In this document: positions 32,849-41,701 of the stretch, one piece after another | Position numbering within the stretch: the first letter of the stretch is position 1 | How the letters are laid out: each line of letters begins with the position of its first letter | NCBI RefSeq assembly: GCF_900109115.1 | Contig: NZ_FNYV01000013.1 | Location: 62,001-126,000 of the forward strand | Reading direction: 5' to 3' | Length of the DNA: 64,000 bases | Origin: Micromonospora phaseoli | GTDB lineage: Bacteria; Actinomycetota; Actinomycetes; Mycobacteriales; Micromonosporaceae | Made by a program: the position numbers and the translations under genes | Notes under the pieces: model-generated | Seen by the model: only the letters and a program-made list of their open reading frames with translations | Database searches by the model: none | Told to the model about the DNA's origin: nothing

Positions 32849-34606
32849 ATGGCTCACCCAGCCGGCACCACCGACGTTGACTCCGATCCCATCGCCCGAC
32901 AGCGTCCCAGCCGGATGCCGTACCAGCGGTACCAGCCGTACCAGCAGCAGTTCCCGATCGCCCTGCCCGACCGCAGCTGGCCCACCCGGCAGGTCGAGGT
33001 CGCGCCGCGCTGGTGTGCGGTCGACCTGCGCGACGGCAACCAGGCGCTGATCGACCCGATGTCGCCGGAGCGCAAGCGACGGATGTTCCAGCTCCTGGTG
33101 CAGATGGGCTACAAGGAGATCGAGGTCGGCTTCCCGTCGGCCAGCCAGACCGACTACGACTTCGTCCGGCAGCTGATCGAGCAGGACCTGATCCCCGACG
33201 ACGTCACGATCCAGGTGCTGACCCAGTGTCGGGAACACCTGATCGACCGGACCTTCGCCTCGCTGCGTGGCGCCCGCCGGGCGATCGTGCACTTCTACAA
33301 CTCCACCTCCACGTTGCAGCGCCGGGTAGTGTTCGGGCTGGACCGCGACGGCATCACCGACATCGCCACCACCGGCGCCCGGCTGTGCCAGAAGTACGCC
33401 GAGATCCACACCCCGGACACCGAGATCCACTACGAGTACTCGCCCGAGTCGTACACCGGCACCGAGCTGGAGTACGCGCTGGACGTCTGCGCCAAGGTCA
33501 TCGAGGTGGTCGACCCGACCCCGGACCGCAAGCTGATCGTCAACCTGCCGGCCACCGTCGAGATGGCCATGCCGAACGTGTACGCCGACTCGATCGAGTG
33601 GATGCACCGGCACCTGCCCCGGCGCGACAGCCTGGTGCTCAGCCTGCACCCGCACAACGACCGGGGCACCGGGGTCGCCGCCGCCGAGCTGGGCCTGCTG
33701 GCCGGGGCCGACCGGATCGAGGGCTGCCTGTTCGGCAACGGCGAGCGCACCGGCAACGTCGACCTGGTGACGCTGGGGTTGAACCTCTTCTCCCAGGGCA
33801 TCGACCCGATGATCGACTTCTCCGACATCGACGAGATCAAGCGGGCCGTCGAGTACTGCAACCAGCTGCCCGTACCCGAGCGCCACCCGTACGCCGGCGA
33901 CCTCGTCTACACCGCCTTCTCCGGATCCCACCAGGACGCCATCAACAAGGGCTTCGCCGCGCTGGAGGCCGACGCCGCGGCGGCCGGCGCGCCGGTCGAC
34001 CAGTTCACCTGGGCGGTGCCCTACCTGCCGATCGACCCGAAGGACCTGGGCCGCAGCTACGAGGCGGTGATCCGGGTCAACTCGCAGTCCGGCAAGGGCG
34101 GCGTCGCGTACATCATGAAGACCGAGCACCAGCTCGACCTGCCACGCCGGCTCCAGATCGAGTTCTCGGGCGTGGTGCAGGAGGTCACCGACCACGACGG
34201 CGGCGAGGTCTCACCGGCCACCATGTGGCAGATCTTCGCCGGGCAGTACCTGCTCGACCACCAGACCGACCCGGCGGTGACCCTGACCGAGTACGCCATC
34301 GGCACCGCCGACGGCAAGGTCGAGATCACCGCCCAGGTCGGCGTCGCCGGGCAGCCGCGTTCGGTCACCGCGATCGGCAACGGCCCGATCGACGCGTACG
34401 TCAACGGGCTCGGCTCGGCCGGCGTGAGCGTACGCGTGCTCGACTACCACGAGCACGCGCTCTCCTCGGGCGGGGACGCGCAGGCCGCCGCGTACGTCGA
34501 GTGCGAGGTCGATGGGCGGACGGTCTGGGGCGTCGGCATGGACGCCAACATCGTCACCGCCTCCATCAAGGCGGTCACCAGCGCCGTCAACCGCGCCCGC
34601 CGCTGA
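32849..34606 (+). CDS. leuA: 2-isopropylmalate synthase
   Basis: A 585-residue enzyme that condenses acetyl-CoA with 2-oxoisovalerate in the first committed step of leucine synthesis. It belongs to the long actinobacterial form. The TIM-barrel part has DLRDGNQALIDPM (metal Asp and catalytic Arg), LHPHNDRGTG (metal His residues) and LFGNGERTGNVDL; the C-terminal regulatory domain (VEITAQVGVAGQ, VNGLGSAGVSVRVLDYHEHA) is the leucine feedback site. ACAGGAGAACTCCGCC precedes the ATG. Expression is probably controlled by the leader peptide upstream. A long inverted repeat follows the gene. Confidence 0.96.
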   Translation: MAHPAGTTDVDSDPIARQRPSRMPYQRYQPYQQQFPIALPDRSWPTRQVEVAPRWCAVDLRDGNQALIDPMSPERKRRMFQLLVQMGYKEIEVGFPSASQTDYDFVRQLIEQDLIPDDVTIQVLTQCREHLIDRTFASLRGARRAIVHFYNSTSTLQRRVVFGLDRDGITDIATTGARLCQKYAEIHTPDTEIHYEYSPESYTGTELEYALDVCAKVIEVVDPTPDRKLIVNLPATVEMAMPNVYADSIEWMHRHLPRRDSLVLSLHPHNDRGTGVAAAELGLLAGADRIEGCLFGNGERTGNVDLVTLGLNLFSQGIDPMIDFSDIDEIKRAVEYCNQLPVPERHPYAGDLVYTAFSGSHQDAINKGFAALEADAAAAGAPVDQFTWAVPYLPIDPKDLGRSYEAVIRVNSQSGKGGVAYIMKTEHQLDLPRRLQIEFSGVVQEVTDHDGGEVSPATMWQIFAGQYLLDHQTDPAVTLTEYAIGTADGKVEITAQVGVAGQPRSVTAIGNGPIDAYVNGLGSAGVSVRVLDYHEHALSSGGDAQAAAYVECEVDGRTVWGVGMDANIVTASIKAVTSAVNRARR

Positions 34607-34612
34607 GGTGCA

Positions 34613-34702
34613 AGGAAGGGCCCCTTGTTAACACCGGCCGAGCCGTGGGCGTTAACAAGGGGCCCTTCCTATACAGAATCCGTTAACAAGGGCCCCCTCC
34701 TT
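34613..34702. repeat. Inverted repeat element between leuA and the exporter gene
   Basis: Two perfect 20-base inverted arms (AGGAAGGGCCCCTTGTTAAC at 34613-34632 and its complement at 34651-34670) enclose 18 bases. A third, imperfect copy, starting GTTAACAAGGGCCCC, follows at 34682-34702. It lies exactly between two convergent genes and probably ends both transcripts. From memory, this GGGCCCCTTGTTAAC sequence recurs often in Micromonospora and Salinispora intergenic DNA, so it is also a dispersed repeat family. Confidence 0.85.
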
Positions 34703-34710
34703 ACATCCGG

Positions 34711-36183
34711 TTATTTCGGGGTGGAGACCGGCATCGAGTGGCAGGGCTGGGCGGGCGGCGGTCGTCGGGCCGGACGACGTACCAGCAGGACGGCGATGGC
34801 CGCGCCGGCCAGCAGCAGCCCGGCGCACCAGAGCAGCGCGCCACGATATGCGGCGGTGAGTTCGGCGGGTTGCTCGTAGCCGGCACCGGAGAGACCGACC
34901 AGCAGCGGCAGGGCCGCCACCGCCAACAGGCCGCCGACCCGGGAGGCGGCGTTGTTGAAGCCGCTCGCCACCCCCGCGAAGCGGTCCTCGACGGCGGCCA
35001 GCACCGAGGCCGTCAGCGGCGCCACCACCAGGGTCAGCCCGGCCCCGAACAGCGCCACACCGGGCAGCACCTGACCCCAGTACGAGGCACCCGGTGAGAC
35101 CTCGCGCAGCATCAACAGGCCGCCGGCGGCCAGTACCGGGCCGACCGTCAACGGCAGCCGTGGCCCGATCCTCGTGGACAGCGCCCCGGCACCGGGCGAG
35201 CCGATCAGCAGCAGCAGCGTCATCGGCAGCAGCGCCAGGCCGGTGAGCAGCGCCGACCAGTCGAGCACGTTCTGCAGGTAGACGGCGATGAAGAAGGTGA
35301 ACCCGCCGAGCGCGGCGTAGACCAGCACGGTGAAGACGTTCAGCACCGAGAACAGCCGGCTGCCGAACAGGCCGGTGGGCAGCATGGCGGCCTCACCGCG
35401 CCGCCGCTCGACGAACACGAAGGCCACCGCGGCGAGCACCGCGACCAGTGCCGCCGCCAGTACGGCCGGCGAGTGCAGGCCGCGCCCGGGCGCGTCGACC
35501 AGGGCGTACGTAACACCGGCCAGACCGAGCGCGCCGAGCAGCGCCCCCGCCACGTCGAACCGGCGCGCCCCCCGGGTCCGAGAGACGCTCTCGTCCCGGC
35601 TCTCCGGCACCCAGCGAAGGGTTGCCAGCACCACGAGCACGGCCAACGGCACGTTCAGGAAGAAGATCCACCGCCAAGAGAGCGCGTCGATCAGCCAGCC
35701 GCCGATGAACGGGCCGAGCGCGGTGGAGACGCCGGACAGGCCCGACCACGCCCCGATCGTCTTCGCCCGGTCGTCCGGGTGGAAGCTGGCCTGGAGCAGG
35801 GACAGCGAGCCCGGGGTCAGCAGCGCGCCGCCCGCGCCCTGCAGGAACCGCGCGGCCACCAGCCAGTCGGTCCGCAGGGCCAGCCCGCAGAGTACGGAGG
35901 CGATGGTGAACCAGACGACGCCGAGCAGGAAGATCCGTCGCCGCCCGAAGCGGTCGCCCAACGCCCCTCCGAGCAGCACGAACGCCGCGAGGGTGAGCAG
36001 GTAGCCGTTGACCGTCCACTGTAGGCCGGCGACGGAGGCGTCGAGTTCGGCGCCGAGTCGGGGCAGCGCCACGTTGACCACGGTGCTGTCCAGGAAGACC
36101 ATCCCGGAGGCGAGCACGGCGGCGACGAGGGTGCCCCGGCCGGCGCTGCTTCGCAGCCGGAGGGCGTGCGCGGGTTCAGGCAT
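34711..36183 (-). CDS. MFS exporter, 14-helix EmrB/QacA type
   Basis: A 490-residue membrane protein. The N-terminal half has the DHA2 signatures: FLDSTVVNVALPRLG (motif D1), LGGALGDRFGRRRIFLLG (motif A), ARFLQGAGGALLTP (motif B) and GLSGVSTALGPFIGGWLID (motif C). It should exchange protons for drugs or other small molecules. The substrate is unknown and no dedicated regulator lies beside it. Starts at 36183 (MPEPAHAL) or 36207 (MTHGRL) are both open, and neither has a clear ribosome site. It converges on leuA across the inverted repeat. Confidence 0.92.
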   Translation of the reverse strand: MPEPAHALRLRSSAGRGTLVAAVLASGMVFLDSTVVNVALPRLGAELDASVAGLQWTVNGYLLTLAAFVLLGGALGDRFGRRRIFLLGVVWFTIASVLCGLALRTDWLVAARFLQGAGGALLTPGSLSLLQASFHPDDRAKTIGAWSGLSGVSTALGPFIGGWLIDALSWRWIFFLNVPLAVLVVLATLRWVPESRDESVSRTRGARRFDVAGALLGALGLAGVTYALVDAPGRGLHSPAVLAAALVAVLAAVAFVFVERRRGEAAMLPTGLFGSRLFSVLNVFTVLVYAALGGFTFFIAVYLQNVLDWSALLTGLALLPMTLLLLIGSPGAGALSTRIGPRLPLTVGPVLAAGGLLMLREVSPGASYWGQVLPGVALFGAGLTLVVAPLTASVLAAVEDRFAGVASGFNNAASRVGGLLAVAALPLLVGLSGAGYEQPAELTAAYRGALLWCAGLLLAGAAIAVLLVRRPARRPPPAQPCHSMPVSTPK

Positions 36184-36291
36184 GGGTACCAATCTGCCGT
36201 GCGTCATCTGTCAGACACCACGAAACGCCGAAACCTCGCCCGGGTACTGTGCGGGATCGCCGGAAGACCGCAAGCTGGAGAGGTGTCGTCT

Positions 36292-36951
36292 GTGCGTACC
36301 AGATCAGGATCCCGCGCCCTGGGGGCGCTCGCGCTCGCCGCGGCGCTGACCTTCGGCGCGGCCGGTTGCGTCCCGCTCGACGAGCAGGAGGCGCCGCCGA
36401 GCGGTGACGGCGGTACCGCCACCCAGATGCTCGACCAGCTCACCGTCGCCGAAGCCAGCTCGATGCGGGGCTACAGTCGCAGCCATTTCCCGCACTGGCG
36501 CAAGACCGGCCAGAACTGCGATGTCCGGGACACCGTGCTGGAGCGCGACGGCAAGGACATCCGGCATTCCGGCTGCAACGTGGTGGGCGGCCGGTGGGAG
36601 AGCGTCTACGACGGGCGCTCCTTCACCGACCCGTCCAGCGTGGACATCGATCACATGGTCCCGCTGGCCAACGCCTGGCGTTCCGGTGCCGACGACTGGG
36701 ACGACACGAAACGCGGCAATTTCGCCAACGACCTCGACCGACCGCAGCTCTTCGCGGTTTCCGCGTCCTCAAACCGGGCAAAGGGTGACCAGGATCCGTC
36801 CCAGTGGAAGCCACCAAGCCAGTCGTACTGGTGCCAGTACGCCGGTGACTGGGTGGCGGTGAAGCACCACTGGCGGTTGACGGTGACCAGCGCCGAGAAG
36901 GCCGCGCTGACCGACATGTTGGAGGGCTGCACATGGGAGAGCAAGCCGTAA
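36292..36951 (+). CDS. Secreted HNH (His-Me finger) nuclease, lipoprotein
   Basis: A 219-residue protein. A signal peptide ends in a lipobox-like GAAGC (ALTFGAAGCVPLDEQ). The domain matches the secreted DUF1524/GmrSD-C type HNH family: CDVRDTVLERDG, SVDIDHMVPLANAWRSGA (the DH of the metal site), NFANDLDRPQLFAVSASSNR and AKGDQDPSQWKPP. The enzyme probably cuts extracellular DNA, for food or defence; four cysteines may stabilise it. GTG 36292 was chosen because GGAGAGG stands eight bases before it. It overlaps the following gene by 19 bases. Confidence 0.88.
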   Translation: MRTRSGSRALGALALAAALTFGAAGCVPLDEQEAPPSGDGGTATQMLDQLTVAEASSMRGYSRSHFPHWRKTGQNCDVRDTVLERDGKDIRHSGCNVVGGRWESVYDGRSFTDPSSVDIDHMVPLANAWRSGADDWDDTKRGNFANDLDRPQLFAVSASSNRAKGDQDPSQWKPPSQSYWCQYAGDWVAVKHHWRLTVTSAEKAALTDMLEGCTWESKP

Positions 36952-37373
36952 CCGGCGCCGACGGTGCCCCGGCGCCCGGCTCCGGTGGGCAGGACGCCGC
37001 AGCCACCGGCAGTCCGCCGCCAGCCGGCCCGGCCACGGCCGGGATGACCGCCGACGGCACCGCCGCCCACGAGGTGCAGGTGCCGGGTGCCGGAATGGCC
37101 GCTGACGCCGGTGGCGCCACCGGCCCACAGAGCCGGACCACGGACATCGTGCCGGGGCCCGGCGGGGTGATGACCGACGAGGTCGGCGTGGTCACCGGCG
37201 AGTTGACCCTGCGCACCGACTTCGCCGACGGGCAGGTCACCCTGCACGTGCAGTACAAGGACGCCGACGAGTGGTACGTGGTCACCGGCGGCAAGGCGTC
37301 GCTGGGTGACGCCGCCGGGCTGGACGCGGTGCACAGCATCGCCGTCGGCCTGCTGAACCGTCCCGAGGGCTGA
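36933..37373 (+). CDS. Hypothetical protein downstream of the nuclease
   Basis: A 146-residue protein. The first 80 residues are Gly/Ala/Pro-rich and disordered; the rest forms a compact domain (GELTLRTDFADGQVTLHVQY, DEWYVVTGGKASLGDAAGLD, HSIAVGLLNRPEG). The family is not recognised. TTGGAGGGCTGCAC precedes the ATG, and the gene begins inside the end of the nuclease gene, so the two are cotranslated. It has no signal peptide. An immunity role toward the nuclease is conceivable from position only; there is no sequence support. Confidence 0.65.
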   Translation: MGEQAVTGADGAPAPGSGGQDAAATGSPPPAGPATAGMTADGTAAHEVQVPGAGMAADAGGATGPQSRTTDIVPGPGGVMTDEVGVVTGELTLRTDFADGQVTLHVQYKDADEWYVVTGGKASLGDAAGLDAVHSIAVGLLNRPEG

Positions 37374-37408
37374 ACCCGGCGCCCTGCCTACACGAAGGAG
37401 CCGGGTTC
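37372..37408. terminator. Stem-loop between convergent genes
   Basis: GAACCCGGC (37372-37380) pairs with GCCGGGTTC (37400-37408). The right arm lies within the last codons of the ABC ATPase gene on the minus strand. It probably helps end both transcripts. Confidence 0.45.
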
Positions 37409-38491
37409 GCTGGGGGCCGAGACGACGCCGGGCTCCTCGCCCTCGCCCGCCGGGCGGATGATCTCCGCGCTCACCTTGTGCGGGCGAAGCTCGCCGCTGG
37501 CGATCTGCTCGGCCCAGTGGCAGGCGACCCGACTGGCGCCGATCTCCCGCAGCACCGGCCGCTCGTCGGCGCAGCGGGTCGGCTGCGCCCACGGGCACCG
37601 GGTGTGGAAGCGACAACCCGCCGGGGGGTTCGCCGGCGAGGGCAGGTCACCGGCGAGCAGGATCCGCTCCCGGCGGTCCTCCACGTCCGGATCCGGCACC
37701 GGCACCGCCGACATCAACGCCCGGGTGTACGGGTGCAGCGGCTCGGTGTAGAGCCGGTCGCTCGGTGCCTCCTCGACCAGCGCACCCAGGTACATCACGC
37801 CGACCGTGTCGGAGATGTGGCGGACCACCGCCAGGTCGTGCGCGATCACCAGATAGGTCAGACCGAGGTTGTCCTGCAACTCGTCGAGCAGGTTGACCAC
37901 CTGGGCCTGGATCGACACGTCCAGCGCGGAGACCGGCTCGTCGGCGACGATCAGCTCCGGCCCGAGCACCAGCGCGCGGGCGATGCCGATGCGCTGGCGC
38001 TGGCCGCCGGAGAACTCGTGCGGGTAGCGGGAGAGCGCCCAGCGCGGCAGCCCGACCTTGTCCAACGTCTCGGCGATGATCTTCCGCCGGCCGTCCCGGT
38101 CACCGCCGATGCCGTGCGTCTGCAGGCCCTCGGTGAGGATCGACTCGACGTTCTGCCGTGGGTCGAGGCTGGACATCGGATCTTGGAAGATCATCTGCAT
38201 TCGCCGGCGCATCGTGCGCAACTTGCCGGAGGCCAGCTTGGTCAACTCGACCCCGTCGAAACTGACCTCCCCGGCGGTGGGCGGAGTGAGCTGGAGCAAC
38301 GCCCGCCCGAGGGTGGACTTGCCGCAGCCGGACTCGCCGACCAACCCGTACGTCTGGCCGCGCCGGATGCTCAGGTCGACGCCGTCGACCGCCTTGACGT
38401 GGCCGACCGTCCGGTCGAACAGCACCCCCCGCTTGATCGGGAAGTGCACTTTCAGGTCCCGGACCTCGACGAGGATGTCGCTGTCGGTCAT
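37388..38491 (-). CDS. Oligopeptide ABC transporter ATP-binding protein (OppF/DppF type)
   Basis: A 367-residue ATPase with Walker A GLVGESGCGKSTLGRAL, Q-loop MIFQDPMSSLDPR, signature FSGGQRQRIGIARAL, Walker B LIVADEPVSALDVSIQ and H-loop VIAHDL. The C-terminal peptide-transporter extension has GCRFHTRCPWAQPTRC. It powers import with the OppD-like partner. It is the last gene of the five-gene operon, and its ATG overlaps the OppD stop (ATGA). GAGGAGGAGAAGTC precedes the start. Confidence 0.95.
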   Translation of the reverse strand: MTDSDILVEVRDLKVHFPIKRGVLFDRTVGHVKAVDGVDLSIRRGQTYGLVGESGCGKSTLGRALLQLTPPTAGEVSFDGVELTKLASGKLRTMRRRMQMIFQDPMSSLDPRQNVESILTEGLQTHGIGGDRDGRRKIIAETLDKVGLPRWALSRYPHEFSGGQRQRIGIARALVLGPELIVADEPVSALDVSIQAQVVNLLDELQDNLGLTYLVIAHDLAVVRHISDTVGVMYLGALVEEAPSDRLYTEPLHPYTRALMSAVPVPDPDVEDRRERILLAGDLPSPANPPAGCRFHTRCPWAQPTRCADERPVLREIGASRVACHWAEQIASGELRPHKVSAEIIRPAGEGEEPGVVSAPSEPGSFV

Positions 38492-39645
38492 GACTTCTCC
38501 TCCTCGCGCGGCGCCGGCACCGGGCCACCGGCCGGCGTGCCCGCATCCAGGGCCTCGGCACCGATGACCGGCGCCGGCCCGTCGCCGTCGGCGGTATCCG
38601 CCGACTCGGCCGCCGCAATCGACGACGCCGCCGCGGTCGGCGACGCCGCTGCGGTGGTGGGCACGATGCCGGGCAGCGGGGCCGGGTTGATGCAACGGTA
38701 GCTACGGCCGTCGTGGGTGAGCACCAGATCCGGCGGTTCGCCGACGCAGGCGTCCACCCGGCGGGTGCAGCGTGGGGCGAAGGCACAGCCCTCCGGCCAC
38801 GGCAGCAGGTCCCGTACCGAGCCGGGGATCGGGTTGAGCCGCTCTCCGCGCCCGGCGTCCAGGCGCGGCACCGAGGCGAGCAACCCCACGGTGTACGGGT
38901 GCCGTGGCTCGCGGAACAGCGGACGCCGCCGCGCGGTCTCCACCACCCGACCGCCGTAGAGCACGTTGACCGTGTCGCACATGCCGGCCACCACGCCCAG
39001 GTCGTGCGTGATCATCACCAGCGCGGTGCCGGAGCCGCGGACCAGGTCCTTCAGCAACTCCAGGATCTGCGCCTGGATGGTGACGTCCAGGGCGGTCGTC
39101 GGCTCGTCGGCGATCAGCAACCGGGGCTGGCAGGCCACCGCCATGGCGATCAGGGCGCGCTGGCGCATCCCACCGGAGAGCTGGTGGGGGTACTCCTTCA
39201 GCCGCCGCTTCGGGTCGGGGATGCCCACCCGGTCCAGCAACTCGGCGGCCTCCTTCGCCGCCGCGTCCCCCTTCATGCCACGGTGCCGGGTCAGCACCTC
39301 GGTCACCTGGAGGCCGATCGGTACGACCGGATTCAGCGACGACAGCGGGTCCTGGAAGATCATCGCGATGTCCCGGCCCCGGATGTCCCGCCGCGACCGG
39401 TCGTCGAGCTGGAGCAGGTCGGTGCCGTCGAACATCGCCTTGCCGCCGACCCGCAGGCCGGGCTGCTTGGGCAGCAGCCCCATGATCGCCAGCGAGGTGA
39501 CCGATTTGCCGCAACCGGACTCGCCGACCAGGCCGACCACGTCCCCGGCGTCCACGGAGAAGGAAACCCCGTCGACGGCCCGCACGGTCCGCTGACCGCG
39601 TCGCGCGAAGGTGACGGAGAGGTCGTCCACTTCGAGTAGTGCCAT
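38488..39645 (-). CDS. Oligopeptide ABC transporter ATP-binding protein (OppD/DppD type)
   Basis: A 385-residue ATPase: Walker A GLVGESGCGKSVTSLAIMG, Q-loop MIFQDPLSSLNPV, signature LSGGMRQRALIAMA, Walker B LLIADEPTTALDVTIQ, and the C-terminal GCAFAPRCTRRVDAC. The last 50 residues are a Pro/Ala/Asp-rich tail beyond the usual end. It is coupled to the OppF-like gene by an ATGA overlap, and begins nine bases after the OppC-like stop. Confidence 0.95.
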   Translation of the reverse strand: MALLEVDDLSVTFARRGQRTVRAVDGVSFSVDAGDVVGLVGESGCGKSVTSLAIMGLLPKQPGLRVGGKAMFDGTDLLQLDDRSRRDIRGRDIAMIFQDPLSSLNPVVPIGLQVTEVLTRHRGMKGDAAAKEAAELLDRVGIPDPKRRLKEYPHQLSGGMRQRALIAMAVACQPRLLIADEPTTALDVTIQAQILELLKDLVRGSGTALVMITHDLGVVAGMCDTVNVLYGGRVVETARRRPLFREPRHPYTVGLLASVPRLDAGRGERLNPIPGSVRDLLPWPEGCAFAPRCTRRVDACVGEPPDLVLTHDGRSYRCINPAPLPGIVPTTAAASPTAAASSIAAAESADTADGDGPAPVIGAEALDAGTPAGGPVPAPREEEKS

Positions 39646-39654
39646 GGAGAGAAC

Positions 39655-40623
39655 CTACTTCCGCAGCTTCGGGTCGAGCGCCTCACGCATCGCCTCACCG
39701 AGCAGCGTGAAGCCCAGTGCGGTGATGATGATGGCGACCGCCGGGTAGATGGCCAGCGCGGGCCGGATGCCGATCCACTGCTGCGCGTCGGCCAGCATCA
39801 CGCCCCACTCGGGCGTGGCCGAGTCGGGGTTGCCCAGGCCCAGGAAGGACAGCGCGGCGGCCTCGATGATCGCGGTGGCCAGCGTGAGGGTGGCCTGGAC
39901 GATGACCGGGGCGAGCGAGTTGGGCAGCACATGGGCCAGCGCGATCTTCGACTTGCGTACGCCGAGCGAGGTGGCCGCCAGCACGTAGTCGCTGTTGGAC
40001 TGGACGATCATCGAGCCGCGCAGCAACCGGGCGAAGACAGGCACCGAGACCATGCCGACCGCGATCATCACGGTGGTCAGGCTCGGCCCGAGCAGCGCGG
40101 CGATGCTCACCGCCAGCAGCAGGCTGGGCAGCGCCAGCAGCATGTCGATGAAGCGCATCAGGGTGGTGTCGATCCAGCGGCCCCAGCGACCGCCGAGGCC
40201 GGCGGCGGCGCCGGCGACGCCACCGATCAGCGCGCCGATGGCGAGACCGATCATGGTGGCGACCACGCCGACCAGCAGGGTCTGTCGGGCTCCGACGACC
40301 ATCCGACTGAAGACGTCCCGGCCCTGGTGGTCGTAGCCGAGCCAGTGCTCGGCCGAGTGACCCGGGATCAGGCCCTGACCCACCCGGACCACGCCCTCGC
40401 GGATGCCGATGGTGTCCGTCGGGCCGTACGGCACGAAGAACGGACCGACGACCGCGACCAGTACGAAGATGGCCAGGATGACCGCGCCGACGATGGCCGC
40501 CGGATTGCGTCGCAGCCGGCGGAAGGCGTCCTGCCAGAGGCTGACCCCTCGCTCCTCCTCACGGGCGGCGAGTTCGGCGAGCCGGTCGATCTTCTCGCGC
40601 TTCTTCCCGCTGATGATCGTCAT
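39655..40623 (-). CDS. Oligopeptide ABC transporter permease (OppC/DppC type)
   Basis: A 322-residue membrane protein with a cytoplasmic N-terminal tail (KKREKIDRLAELAAREEE), about six membrane helices and the permease EAA loop (EAA-like stretch DYVLAATSLGVRKSKIALAH). The large outer loop after the first helix (GYDHQGRDVFSRMVVGARQT) is typical of OppC. The ATG overlaps the OppB stop (ATGA). It forms the channel with OppB. Confidence 0.94.
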   Translation of the reverse strand: MTIISGKKREKIDRLAELAAREEERGVSLWQDAFRRLRRNPAAIVGAVILAIFVLVAVVGPFFVPYGPTDTIGIREGVVRVGQGLIPGHSAEHWLGYDHQGRDVFSRMVVGARQTLLVGVVATMIGLAIGALIGGVAGAAAGLGGRWGRWIDTTLMRFIDMLLALPSLLLAVSIAALLGPSLTTVMIAVGMVSVPVFARLLRGSMIVQSNSDYVLAATSLGVRKSKIALAHVLPNSLAPVIVQATLTLATAIIEAAALSFLGLGNPDSATPEWGVMLADAQQWIGIRPALAIYPAVAIIITALGFTLLGEAMREALDPKLRK

Positions 40624-41624
40624 CGGACCCTCACCCTCGGGTCGATCAGGCTGTACGAGAGGTCCACGATCAGGTTCACCAGCACGTAGACCACCGCAAT
40701 GATCATGATGAAGCCCATCAGGACCGGATAGTCGCGCTGGCTGATGGAGTCGGCGAGGAAGGCACCGATCCCGCTGAACGCGAAGACGGTCTCGGTGAGC
40801 ACCGCGCCGGAGAGCAGGCCGCCGGTGAGCAGGCCGATCGAGGTGGCCACCGGCAGCATGGCGTTGCGCAGCACGTGCCGGCGACGGACGACGTTCTCGG
40901 TCAGGCCCTTTGCCTCGGCGGTGCGTACGAAGTCCTCGTTGAGCACCTCGAGCACGCTGGCCCGGGTGATCCGGACGATGATCGCCAGCGGAATGCTGGC
41001 CAACGCCATCCCCGGCAGCACAAGGTGCCAGAGCGCATCGGCGGCGGCGTCCCACTCCCGGGTCATCAGCCCGTCGAGGACGAAGAAGTTGGTGATCCGG
41101 GTGGCGCCGAGGGTCGGGTCCTGTCGGCCGCTGGAGGGGAACCAGCCGAGGTTCTCCGAGAAGATCGCCTTGAGGATGTACGCCAGGAAGAAGACCGGGA
41201 TGCAGATGCCGATCAGCGACCCGCCGACGGAGGCGTGGTCGAGGAACTGACCGCGCCGGCGGGCGGCCAGATAGCCCAGCGGGATGCCGATGCCGATCGC
41301 GATCACCATCGCGGTGATGGTCAGCTCGACGGTGCCGGGGAAGCGCTGGAGGAACTCCGTGGTGACCTCGCGCTTGGTCGAGATCGACGTGCCCAGGTCG
41401 AGGCGGATCATCCGCCGGACGAACCGGCCGTACTGGATCAGGATCGGCTCGTCGAGGCCGAGGTTGCGGCGGATCGCGGCGCGCATCTCGGGCGTGCCCC
41501 GCTCGCCCAGGATGGCGGTCTCGGGGCCGCCGGGCAGCCGGCGGAGCCAGATGAACAGCAGGATGGAGAGCCCGAACAGCGTGGGTATCAGCTGCAGCAG
41601 GCGTCTGACGATGAACCGGAACAC
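40620..41624 (-). CDS. Oligopeptide ABC transporter permease (OppB/DppB type)
   Basis: A 334-residue membrane protein with the OppB pattern: FRFIVRRLLQLIPTLFGLSI at the start, the extracellular LGLDEPILIQYGRFVRRMI region, DFVRTAEAKGLTENVVRRRH for the EAA loop and the C-terminal VYVLVNLIVDLSYSLIDPRV. It follows the binding-protein gene after 77 bp that hold a strong stem-loop, which may lower its expression relative to the binding protein. Confidence 0.94.
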   Translation of the reverse strand: MFRFIVRRLLQLIPTLFGLSILLFIWLRRLPGGPETAILGERGTPEMRAAIRRNLGLDEPILIQYGRFVRRMIRLDLGTSISTKREVTTEFLQRFPGTVELTITAMVIAIGIGIPLGYLAARRRGQFLDHASVGGSLIGICIPVFFLAYILKAIFSENLGWFPSSGRQDPTLGATRITNFFVLDGLMTREWDAAADALWHLVLPGMALASIPLAIIVRITRASVLEVLNEDFVRTAEAKGLTENVVRRRHVLRNAMLPVATSIGLLTGGLLSGAVLTETVFAFSGIGAFLADSISQRDYPVLMGFIMIIAVVYVLVNLIVDLSYSLIDPRVRVR

Positions 41625-41652
41625 GGCCGCCTCGTAAGGGTGCTTTGCCGAT

Positions 41653-41687
41653 CGCGGGCGGGCGCTGTGGTACAGCGCCCGCCCGCG
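41653..41687 (-). terminator. Intercistronic stem-loop between binding-protein and permease genes
   Basis: A perfect 15-bp stem (CGCGGGCGGGCGCTG at 41653-41667 with 41673-41687) and loop TGGTA lie in the 77-bp gap. Such structures after the binding-protein gene often end part of the transcripts or protect the 3' end, giving more binding protein than transporter. Confidence 0.7.
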
Positions 41688-41701
41688 GTCTGTGCGTCAG
41701 A

